Of a DNA stretch of 64,000 nt, positions 13,240 through 25,900 are shown piece after piece. Below the pieces are notes generated by a model that was not told where the DNA came from, did no database searches, and worked only from the letters and a program-made list of their open reading frames with translations. Both the position numbers and the translations under genes were made by a program. Every line of letters starts with the position of its first letter. The stretch's first letter is position 1. This DNA comes from Elysia chlorotica (lineage: Eukaryota; Mollusca; Gastropoda; Plakobranchidae), in NCBI GenBank assembly GCA_003991915.1, contig RQTK01000014.1, positions 941,853 through 1,005,852 of the forward strand. The letters are read 5' to 3'.

Positions 13240-13406
13240 CTGTTGGGTCTCCCCTCAGCCGGAGTGTCCAGCAGGAAGTTCTTCCACGGCTCCAGGGGCA
13301 GACCTTGACCTTGGGCGGCCAGCTTGGCCACGTCGCAGGCCAGGTGTACCTGGATGTTGGCCGGCTGCGTCAGGATGGACTGGACCTCGCGCAGGTCCTT
13401 CAGGAT
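13240..13406 (-). CDS. Gene 1 exon 18 (last one seen)
   Basis: 167 bp, phase 0 to 2, encoding [20 protein letters not shown], then [20 protein letters not shown] and [15 protein letters not shown]. Acceptor GCCCAG, donor GTACGG. No later exon was recognised down to position 1. Confidence 0.87.
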
Positions 13407-13614
13407 CTGGGCACGGTGAATAGACACAGGGAGGGTGTGAAAACTGGAGCCTTGTGGGTCCTTCTGAAACTTAGACCGATGCCAACTGGATGCTCAAAAG
13501 CTGCACAGAATTCATGGATCACATGGACTTATAATTCTTTGATAGACTTTTACTAAACCCTGATCTGCCAACCTTTTTAAAAACTGAAAATCTGTAAATT
13601 TACGGAAAATTGGC

Positions 13615-13701
<87 letters not shown>

Positions 13702-13719
13702 GACAGAGAGACAGAGGAG

Positions 13720-13779
<60 letters not shown>

Positions 13780-16700
13780 CAAAGACAGAGAGATATGCCC
13801 GTTAAGGTAAATGCTCATAATATGTAATGTCGTACAGCTTGCTCAATGTACTGTTAATTCAGGACAAATTTCCCTTGTGGATTAATAAAGTTTATCTCAT
13901 CACTTTAATTCACTAAGCGCTACATTAAATATTCTCATTCCCAATAAATGCACCAGTTCAAAATGAATGGTTGTAAAAAGAAAGTGTTTACTCAAGTTGG
14001 TATATTAGCGTTTATAAAATGGTTTTAAAAACAGGACCCCAGGGGAGGGGGATACCAGGACTTGACCGGTCACACTGTACTGACACTGACCCAACCAGTA
14101 GAGAAAAACACGGCCGACTCGGACCTTCTCTTTCAGAAGCTGGCGCTCTAGCTCAATGTATGTTTAGATGATAAATGAATAAAACAGAGCAACAGGTTGC
14201 TTTTCTCACTGGTCCTCCAGTATTTCTAGAGACTTAAAGAGATAATCCTTTCCATTGAAAAAACAACAAAAGTCAATGTAGCATAATTTTCTTTCAAATG
14301 GCATTGACTTGTGAAAGCCTAGAACTCTTTGTATATATATCATCACTGAGCTACAATTTTGGCATGAGTCATTTTTGCTACCTTTGACTTAATCTATACA
14401 AACTGTTTTATTGCCTTGTTTCTGCTATATATTGGACACAAGTTTCTCATAAGTTAAGCAAAAAACTATGAGCACATTTGTTAGCTGCATGTTTAGTTAG
14501 ATAGATCTCGTTTTTACCGTTACAATGATAATATTTGCATTTTGACTCATGCCACAATTGTCGCCCTGTGAGGATATATAATTATTTCTTGCACAGAGAC
14601 TGAGATAACGGGTCTTTTTTTGTTTCTTCGTACCGGTTCGGGATCCTTGTCCACCTGCTTGATGAGCTTGGAGAGGAAGGCCGCTTGTCTGAGCATCGAA
14701 ACCATGGGCAAGTTACACTCTAGAGGAGAGCAATTCACAAAGCAGATTACACATTGTATGCACGCTTGTCTGAGCATCGAAACCATGGGCAAGTTACACT
14801 CTAGAGGAGAGCAATTCACAAAGCAGATTATACATTGTATGCACGCTTGTCTGAGCATCGAAACCAAGGGCAAGTTACACTCTAGAGGAGAGCAATTCAC
14901 AGAGCAGATTATACATTGTATGGGCAAGTTACACTCTAGAGGAGAGCAATTCACAAAGCAGATTATACATTGTATGGGCAAGTTACACTCTAGAGGAGAA
15001 CAATTCACAAAGCAGATTATACATTGTATGGGCAAGTTACACTCTAGAGGAGAGCAATTCACAAAGCAGATTATACATTGTATGGGCAAGTTACACTCTA
15101 GAGGAGAACAATTCACAAAGCAGATTACACATTGTATGCACGCTTGTCTGAGCATCGAAACCATGGGCAAGTTACACTCTAGAGGAGAACAAGTCACAAA
15201 GCAGATTATACATTGTATGGGCAAGTTACACTCTAGAGGAGAGCAATTCACAAAGCATTTTTCTCTTACCATTATTATTGTCTCCTTTGATTGTGTTTGT
15301 GGGACATTCTTCTCTTCTCCTTCCTTGTTTTAAAAATAAATTATTTCTACATAAAATAACAGAAGATGCAAGAGAGATAATAAGAAAAAAAAGGGACGAG
15401 GTGGCTCCAAATTTTCTTTGTAGAACAGAATGTCTTTCCTTGTTTGGTCTCTTCACAACCTATGTGACGTACTTGGTACGGCATAAATTCCTCTAAAAGA
15501 ACTTCAGCATTGTGTCACGGAGGAGTTGATGTCTCCTGTGTTCCCAAAAAGGACACAGCAATGGGTCCCATGACCATTTTCTGACAATTTTACGTGCCAC
15601 CACTTAAAGCCAGCATAAGGAAACGAGGACTCAGTCGATCACATTGCACTGACAGAAGGGGACAAAACCGGACAAATAAATTCTTCAGATTGTAGGATCA
15701 AATTGTAACCTCCCTAGTAAAAGACCAGCACTCTACCACTGAAGCCAGCTTGCTCCCCCAAAATGGTCCCATGGTAGAGTGCACACTTTAGTTCAAGCCT
15801 CTTGATTCCTTGTGGAACATAGAACCGCATCTCCCCTCCACCTGACTCACACCCAAACAAACCCAGGGCTTACCAGGCTTGAAGACAATCTCCCTGAGCA
15901 GGGTCCTCATGACTTTGGTCCCGCTACGCTTGGCTGACGACGTATCGCTGAGAATTTTCTGAGCGATGATCTTGGCTCGCTCCGCGGTCAGTGTGACATT
16001 GTAGAGGAGGTCGTGGGCCCAGGCCACAGTCCTCTCGTACTTGGCCTCTTCTGCCTGAACAGAAATATGGCGTGGATTAGTTACAGTATGCACTACTATA
16101 ACTAAAAAATATGGCGTGGATTAGTTACAGTATGCACTACTATAACTAAAAAATATGGCGTGGATTAGTTACAGTATGCACTACTATAACTAAAAAATAT
16201 GGCGTGGATTAGTTACAGTATGCACTACTATAACTAAAAACCTCACACTCAAACAAACCCAGGGCTTACCTGGACACCTCACACTCAAACAAACCAAGGG
16301 CTTACCAGGCTTGAAGACAATCTCCCTGAGCAGTGTCCTCATGACTTTGGTCCCGCTACGCTTGGCTGACGACGTATCGCTGAGAATTTTCTGAGCGATG
16401 ATTTTGGCCCGCTCCGCGGTCAGTGTGACATTGTAGAGGAGATCGTGGGCCCAGGCCACAGTCTTCTCGTACTTGGCCTCTTCTGCCTGGACAGAAATAT
16501 GGGGTGGATTAGTTACATTATGCACTTTGCGCACTACTATAACTAAAAACATGGGCCATGGTCTCTCTTTGTCTTTAAAAATGTATGTTCTGAAGAATAA
16601 AAAATTTTGCAAACTGTCACTACAGGTTTCAAACAGCCCACATCGGGTTTCAGAAACTTAACAGGAGAATGAAAAAAAAATACTTTAAGGGATATATTTT

Positions 16701-19700
16701 TACATAAATCATTTTGAAGGTTTGTAACACATTGATTTCTTCTATAGTTTATTTCTAAAGCTTATTGGTAAACGGTAAAACAAATGGTATCGCCCCTGCA
16801 AGACAGCTTTCAACTTTAGCAGATGATTATATTTTAATGAAGACATAAATTTGTTTCTCTCTACTCTGAGTTCAGCTGTTTGGCAGATGCTCATCTCTCC
16901 TTTTTACATTGGATTATTTTGGGCCTATTCCCTATTTTAGGGAATGAAAAATAAATTAATAAAATGTAAAAGCTTTAATTTGTGTTATTTCGAAATGGAA
17001 GGTGTGCAGATCAATACAAACAGTTACCAGAACAAGAGCGTAAATTATTATCAAAGTACAAAAAATGTGTGCGGCGTGATGGGAAAAGGTTAAAACGCAG
17101 ATCTGACCATGCACGGTGAGAATGCTTTCATCTGACAGGTCTTAGATCACCTTCAAATCAGTGACCGCAGCATCGACCAAGTTGAACTGAGGAAAGACTA
17201 TTCACCTTTGGAAAGTCAAGGTCAATTGCCTGCAAAGTAATTTTAGATCTATATGGAAAAAAAAAGGATGGCGGCAAATTTGTGAGAACTCGTGAGCTCC
17301 TTACCCTGAGAGACAGAGTGAAGAGCTGGGGGAAGCTGCCGCACTTGAAGTTTGTCGCGCCAGGGAAGCCGAGACCCGCCCCGCAGTGAATCGTGTCTTT
17401 CTCGAGCTGCGCCACAACTCACTCTCTCATTCCGTGAGTGTGTTATTTTCTCGTGATATAAGAAATCACAATCATTGCCTAGTTTGGGCGTGAACGTATA
17501 ACGTCGTTACGATATATACGTGACAGAAGTGAACACACATTCTGTATTCACCGTAATGAACCTACACGTTTGCATTATTGCCTCTGAAATAGCGGTCGGA
17601 TTCAACTCAACAGCCCTTACATACACCCACTTTGTTTTCCGACTTCCAGTGACGACGCCGTTCGAGGAGGTTGTGGCGCAGCTCGAGAAAGACACGTTCT
17701 GCTACTGATATAAATAGTAACCTTTTGGTTATATGAATACAAATGTTAAAATACTGTTCCATTGACATTTAACAAATCTATTATATGTATTATCCATCAT
17801 CGTGTATTTGTAAAATAAACAAAACCAGTGAAATAACAAACGATTCGTTATCAAGTGCTTCATAAACAGTTAAGCATATCAGATCTTTACGATCATTAAG
17901 CACAGTTAAGGGAGGAACCTGTTATTGTACCGCCGATTGTCAATCGGTAAACTGGAACAATGAACCCCAGCCTATTCCCTGCCTTAACCGTGACAACTTC
18001 CATTCATTAGTTCAAATTACCTTTGACTTTGCCACTTTCAGAAAATAATTCATTGGAGTTTGGCTAAAAAGATATATCAAATTCATAGACATGTACGCTC
18101 TATGGATTCATCATTTTAACAAATTTACTTGAGCACTAAAGTAGGTAAGTGGGTTGTTTAGCGTCCAACATCGGCACTGTATTAACTGTATTGTGGAAGG
18201 GCCCCTAGACTAACGTCTCACAAGTTTATGTGCTGCCACACAAAGACAGTGCGGGGATACTATGCTCGTCTCAGTCGGTCACATTAAACTGACACCAACC
18301 CAACCAATAGGGGACAAAGTCATAAGAGCGGGATTCGAACCAATAATTTATCAGTAGTACATAATGGACAACCCTGAATGTACAATACATGTAAGGTGCA
18401 AAAAGTTTGGTCGCTAACAATGGATATTAGAGTTGAGTTGGTTTAACGTCCAATGTCAGCACTATATAGGCTATATCATGGACGGGCCCCAAAACTAATG
18501 TCTGACAATTTTATGTGCTGCCATAAGCGAGACAGGGCGGGGATACCATGACTCCTGTGTCTGCTGGTCACACAATGGATATTAACCAAGCATTGAAAAC
18601 ATTTACACAAGATGTTGGATAGGTTGAAAATACTGAATTTTATGAGGATCATCTTCATCAGAGGTTAAAAATATTGACTTTTAGGTGGGTCATCTATGGC
18701 TATATAAGCTCAAGATCTTCCCTGAGAAAAGTGGACCTGCCCTGGGTTCTCATAGAAGACCTAGATCTAATTCAGGATTTCGAAGTTAGATAAAAAAAAA
18801 ACTTTGCTTTCCCTGACAAAGCCTCGAGATTGAAGTTGTATTTTAGAGAAAGCTTTAATTACTTGCCAATCCAAAGTGTAGCCTTTCCACGTGACAGGAA
18901 TGGATTCAGCTGTTCTTATCAAGTCATGATATACTTCCAATACACCCTATCCCTCCCCCCCCCCCCCCCCCACACACACATATCATTTATTTGAGCATTT
19001 TATTCCATAAACTGAACCATGATCTTTCGGGGAAACAAATATTGAAAATTGGTTAAGCTAAAAAATCCCCACAACAAAATCAGACACATTTGTGATTGAA
19101 GGTTTATGGCTAATCTTTGTTATACGGCGCCCTTAATGAGGACTCACCTCCATTACGAGTTACGGGGCTCTCGGAGAGCATATCGCTGAACAAGGGCAGG
19201 TAATGCTTTAACCTTTGAGGCACTTGGCTTGTGTCCAGGAGAATGTTCAGCTGTGGGTAACACAAAACGTCAGAACATTTTTCAATAACAAGGCAGTACG
19301 GCACTCCATCAATGTCAATCCATTTTACTCAAAGATCCAGTAACATTTTGAATAAGAAAACCATAATCGTCCAAAACTTAACAAATCAAAAGCAAATAGA
19401 AAGTAATTTGCATTACATCAAACATATTGGTGCAACACATCACACCCATGTTTAAAAATCATGGCAGACATAGTTGTGATGTGATGTTTACATTCTCTTT
19501 ACCGAAAGTGATATTCTAAAGGGAGATTATACATTTGGTTAAACTTTTTCTTTTCAAACTATTTTTCATTAGTTCCCTTTGACAGCAAACTTATGAATGG
19601 CTCGGCTGCAACTGGAGTTTAAATCCTACTTTTCGCTTGTTTTTCTAGGGGACATGGGAAAGTTATATATCCAGCTCAATTACTGCCTTAAAGAATATTT

Positions 19701-22700
19701 CCACTCTAATTGTACAGCAAGTTTTATATCCTTGTCCATTCTTCATGATCAGGGCCGCATTAACTAATTGGCGGGTCATACGCTGTGAGCCGCAGGGACC
19801 CCCGATGATGTTAATGCTACCAGTACTACCGCATTGTAACCCCGTACTGTTGGGTTACTACATGTGTATACTGTAAAATGTGATTATGCGTAGGCCTATC
19901 GGCATCCACCAATAATGTGGATTGAGACGACAACAAGCACATTTATAAATCTACTTATGTTACAAAGTATGAGACAGCCGAAACCTATCAGAGCTTGTTT
20001 CATTCGTGGTGGATTACTTCACCAAAACACATACACAACACATTATGAAAAGTCATTCCTTATATTTTTCTCCTGTTTTTTGCTGGGCTTATGCCTCCAT
20101 GATGTCCTATACAGCTTTGCGATGAAAATCACTGTTTTCATGCAAAGACATTGCTTTTTAACGTTTTTCCAGTCCTCGAATCCTGAAGTGAAAGCAGTCT
20201 TACCGGTGGTGCTCAATAATTTGAAACACTGACAAAATACTTTCCCCGTTGGCTCTGAATAGTAAATAATGCAATCTCTGCTAATGTTTTCTCCATTTGC
20301 AAGCTGTTTGTTAAAATATGATACTTGAAAATACCAAGAGCTATCTTTGTATTCACGCTTTGATGTTCTGAAATCCAAAGCATCTAAGTTTTGAACAGTG
20401 GTTTGGTTAGTTACATTCAGTTTTGCGTTCATCCACGTTGCTGGATCAGGACTAAACTTGAATCCTACAGGTTTTGCTGTCTGTGCAGTTTTACAATGTG
20501 GTCAGAAACATAATAATACTGTTCGTGTACTATAAAAATAACAACAAGCAGCAACAATTCAACAAGGACACTTTTTTTAAAAAGCATTTTTTAAACGTGG
20601 TGTTTGCGAGCGCGGGGCCCAACGCTACAGTTGCACCAGCCTAACGGGTAACACGGCTCTGATCACGATATCTCTGTAGACCACACATAGTCCAATTGGA
20701 TATTTGAGAAATGCATATGATTAAAAAAAAATTCTCATTAAAATTATTTTAATTCAGATTTAAAAACTCATGAGGGTCTTCACCCCCTGATATTCAATAA
20801 GGGTTACATATTGAAGTATTTCTTTCTTTCCTCTGAGGCTAATCACTTAACAAAATATACTGTCATAAATTTGAGTACTGATCCAATGGGGCTGACGTCT
20901 TTCTCACAAAAGTCATGTGATGCTTGTAAGTCGGCTTGTGCAAAAAGGTATATTAAAATAGGTCTATGCTCTGGTCCAATCAGCAGATTGTTTAAAAAAA
21001 CAAAAACAACTATCACGTGATTGGTTTATGATTTTTGAGAGAAAGAGGTCAGCCCCATTCACTATGCTCACTTTCATATCACTTAATCCTACCTTGCCAC
21101 TTAGTATAAATCATTTTTAGAACACTTTAGTCTTACCTATTACATTATATTAAAATAGCGGTCGAGTGACGAAAGCATTTTAAATGTAGCAAAAAGTGGT
21201 GTTATATTTTAAATATCTTTTCACTCACATTTGGGCTTCAAAGAAAAAACTGGTGTGATCTAAATTGATGTGAATGGTAAAGGGTGCCTAGAATGCTTGT
21301 GTTAGCAACATACTCTAATGGAAATGAAAGGTTTAATTTCTAACCTCTACAAAGTTTGTCCCTAGATCATCCAGCATAAAACGGAAAGGCAAGCCCGAGA
21401 GGGGAAAGTTTTTGTTGCTGTCGGTGTTGCCGGTGGGACTGGCGATGATGTTGGTGCTGGGGCTGATGGTGTGCAGGTTGATGCTCGACACGCTCGGCGG
21501 AGTTATCTCAGCGTGGACCGAAGCTGGTGCCGGTCTCTGGGGAAAAACAAATCAAATAAGAAAGGGAAAAAAATCAGAGACACCAAGTGGTAAAAAATAA
21601 CAGTGAACTTTTTGCATTACCTGGCTCAAGTGTTAGAGCATTGGTCTTCAGATTTGAAGATCAGTGCTTCGAACCCCACAAACGGTACAAAATTTAGGTG
21701 TCCAATTTCGTCGTTGGCTAGTTTTATGTGACTGGCTGAGACAAAAGTCCAGGTCTCCCCAGCCTGTCTTGTGTGTGACAGCAAGTAAAATTGTCAGACG
21801 TTAGTCTTGGGGCATGTCCACAATATTTAGTCTACATAGTGTTGAAACTGGACGCTAAACAAACCCCCCAAAAAACCCCAACAAATCAACTCTTGTAGCA
21901 CTCACACTCCCTAACTTCTAATAACCCCTCCCTCTTTCTCTCTATCACTCACAGAGTTTTCCTCCTCTGCCTGCTCCACCCTCCTCTTGCAAGTGGCCAA
22001 GCCCTCCTCTCCCAGCTCCTCCCTCTGTTTCTCGAGGCGTTCCTCCTCCTCCTTGCCCATGTCCGCCCCCAGGTCGATACTCGGCACGCCGGTGATCTGG
22101 ACAAGTTGCAGGGGTGGAGATCAAGGGACAGATTAGTCGGTTATATATTTATATATGAATAAATCCGGTCAACTGTAATAAGTTAACACAAAGCTTCAGC
22201 ATCACACAAAATAATGTAGGGGAAAAATGATTACACTTTTATTAAATGAACAGCAATATAAATACATTCTCTGAACAAACTTTGTCAATCAACAGAAAAA
22301 ACACATTAGAACTTGATTAAATGAATGTCGATATGTCTAATCGAACTTTAGGCAATTAAAAAAAACTTTCGAATTGAAAATGCTAATAAGTTGGTTGCAG
22401 TTTTGTCACATGTGTCAGAGATCATCTGACCATGGAAAAATGCACATCATCTAAAAACTTGAAACATGTTCTTTATATTTAATGATTGGATGGTTATAAA
22501 AAATAGAAATTTTAAATGCGATATTCTGCACTGTCCATTTATTGAATGAAGTGTCCAGTTTCAGTGTAGATCAATCCTGACATACCACCACCATCGGCTT
22601 GTCAATGAAATAAGTTCTCAGGAGATTCAGCCAGTATTCTTCCGATTCCTTCTTCATTTGCTCGCAGAAAGCCACAGTGTTGAGTCTGCCGTACAACTGG

Positions 22701-22790
22701 TATAAAAATATTTAAAAAAAAAGAATGCATAAAAGAAGTATTTAAACAAGTTAGAGAGAGTGAGTGTTAGTGTTAATGTCTGTTTTGTAA

Positions 22791-22843
<53 letters not shown>

Positions 22844-22846
22844 AGA

Positions 22847-22921
<75 letters not shown>

Positions 22922-25900
22922 TCATTTCGAGAGAATGACCCCACAGGTCTACAGACTCACCCCACTTTGATAGTCTTGTATACAAAAATTTTATGGTTTT
23001 AGATGTGAACATAAGAACTAAACAATTGATAAAAACCTCGAGTTATCAAACATCATCAGTACCACAGGCTACTCACATCATTCTGGTCATCTCCGTACAG
23101 GAAGTGGCCGATGATGAAGAAGGCAACCGAGTCGCAGGGCATGTACTCCAACTGAGGGAAGAGAACATTTAAAAAACATAAATACAATAATGATCACTTA
23201 CTCTGGGAGCACAAAACAAAACAATATAAACATAAAAACTAGATAGGCTCCTTGTGGGGCTACAGACTACCACATTGAACACTCCTTCCAAGCAGTTTCA
23301 GCTGTTAGAGTCATTTCTTTCCCGATACATTTCTTGGCATAACATAATTTCATTTCATCAGGCCTTTTTAATTAGAATTTAGAATCACTTAAAAACAAAC
23401 AAAACATGAAAGCAAATAAAATATTAAACAAATCAAGGAATAAAAGAAGCATAAATCTCAAAAACTGTTGAAAGCCAAATACACAGTTATTGCTTTGGTT
23501 CGTTATGCACTTTTTCCTTTAATAAAATAAGATCAAAAAATGAAAAAATAATAATTAAACGTCGCTCTGTAATTTTGAATATCTGTATAGGTGAAGATGT
23601 GAATAAATGCCAGAACTGAACTTGTCAATGTTGCCGGCAGACACTACTAAGGCCAGCAAAGTTGGTCTACAACAAGGCTAGGCTAGAGTCATCAAGACAA
23701 GAGTCGGCTGTGGCATGAAGTCAACTAGTGGACTAGTTACAGACCATTGGTAAATAAGAATGAAGAGTCGACTAGTGGACTAGGACTAGTTAAGTCTGGT
23801 CACTACTCACACTGCTGAGCGTGTCCAGTTTGCGACGGTGGATGACGGTCTGAATCCTCTCCATGTCCATCTTCTCCTGACCCGTAGCGATCTTGGTTAG
23901 GACCTCCATGAATCTGTTGTATGGGAGGGGGGGGGGGGGGGGGGGGGGGCGGAAGAAGCATGGGAAAGGGGGGGGGGGGGGGGGGGGGGGGGAGAGAGAG
24001 AGAAAAGGGAAGGAGAGAGAGAGAGAGAGAGAGAGAGAGTAAGAGAGAGAGAGAAAGTAGAGATGGGATAAGTTTTTTTTCCATTTGTATACAATATGTC
24101 ATAACTATTTGTCAAGAATTTATTATGTAACTTCATACAGTGCTGTTTGTACCTGGAGCTTGTAAGAATACTGTTCATTTTTTTATATATATTTGTTTGG
24201 CATTGGCTAAACCTAACAATGTCATGAATATTAATTTGTAAACAAATGGTAAATTTCAAATTATTTATGACAAATATAATGATACTTTTTTCGGAATCTC
24301 CTAGAAATACTGTATTTGGGATCATTCAAGATTATCACAAATTCTTTTTCGGGTGGGCAAGGACACAAAAACAAACAGCCACGGATTAAAAAAACACAAC
24401 ACAAAACTTTAAATAAGTTACTGCAATTAACAAATGAAGTTTCGCTTCACCTCCAACTTATTTATTATGGACAAAAAATGTTAACAGCTACATTCTTGAT
24501 AGGAAAAATAAAGTTGGCCAGGGCTTCACTCACTTTCCCTCGATTTTCTTCAACTTTTCCACGTCAGCGTTTTCAAAAGTGATGTAAACTGTGAGTTCTG
24601 AGTTCTCTATGATGTTAAAGTCCGCCTGAAAGATAAAAAAAAAAACATGCTCTAAAAAGTCGATGAAACTTTTTAACACTGCAAAAACTTTTTTTCAAAT
24701 TTTCAAAATGGCTGACATATATGCCTATTTTGATTACCATTAAAATATAAAGTGTCTTTCGTTTACAGTGTATGTATAATGTGTAATGCACAATCACTTG
24801 TACAGATTGATAAGGAATTTATGCTAAATTCTTAACATTTTTTTTTTTTTAAATTAATGTGTACTTAGATACAACTATGTCAAAGTAAAACTTTCACTGG
24901 TTGTGTTGCTACATGTATATTTGTATAACTGTTTATTTACTTGCAAAGCCTGTGCTTGACAAAATAATTTTCGATATGTATGTTCTTAATATATATATTG
25001 ACTGAATAAACGTGAATATATGTAAGCTGTGTAATAGAGACAGAAAAGTTACACTGGTATATCAGGGTGTCCAGCCAAATCTGGTCCAAAAAATCCTACC
25101 AGTCAACCGACAAGTAAAAGTTAAATATTCGGACAGTTAAAAGTATATATTCCACTACTACAAATTTAACCTATGGTATTGCATGTTATTGTTAACATAT
25201 TTTGAAAAATAACCGAAAAACTGACAAAAACCACATACCTTCATTTAAGTTCAGCAATGTATTCATTTAGAGGACCGCATCAGTAGCCTACTTGATATCT
25301 GTATACTCTTTCATCCTTAACGAACTTATCATTGTTGTACTTGAATTGTTAATTGGTACAGTTGATTTATAAAACAAAGTATGTCAAATTATTTACACTA
25401 TATACAGTTTATATACAACATGCAGTTGCCTTTTAAAGCTTCAGCTCAGACTCCCTCTCATTGATGAGAGCAGCCAGAGCCTTTACCTCCTCCTTCTTCT
25501 TTGTGACATCACTCTTAAAAGCTAAGCTTTTTACTATTAAAGCATGTGCCTCTTTTGATGTTTCATTCACTGCCTTTTCTATCATTTCATCAGCAGATTT
25601 GATCAAAATATCAATGTCAAGCTCTGCCTTTCTTTTCTTTGATTTCATGCTTGTTATTTCTTCTGCCTTTCTTTTCCTTTTCTTAGTCTGCTCACTTTCT
25701 TCTTTATCTTTCTTCTTCTTATCCAATGCATCAGTGTATGTTTTGTGGGCTTTGCTAGAGTACTCTAACATCTTTTTGTTTATAAGTAGCTCAGATAAAG
25801 GCCCGTTGTCCTTCACATGCTGACATATCAGCCTCTTGGCTACTAGGCTCTCTTCTAACAAATTCTCAACAGTAGCCTCTTTGTTGGTTGAGAAACCCCT

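Noticed and set aside
13224..13556. 110-codon plus-strand frame
   Set aside because: Antisense shadow of gene 1 exon 18.
14677..15257. CRISPR-like array
   Set aside because: Repeats are adjacent without unique spacers and contain splice-site DNA; the genome is eukaryotic.
14620..15333. A 237-codon plus-strand frame with [12 protein letters not shown] repeats as a secreted repeat protein
   Set aside because: It is the antisense of the exon 17 acceptor array; open because unit lengths are multiples of three. No start context or neighbours support it.
17520..17708. Separate plus-strand gene ending KDTFCY
   Set aside because: It is the inverted 5' part of exon 15 with its intron; only [15 protein letters not shown] is coding.
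25461..25823. Plus-strand hydrophobic frame in the hAT element
   Set aside because: Antisense of the Lys-rich transposase tail.
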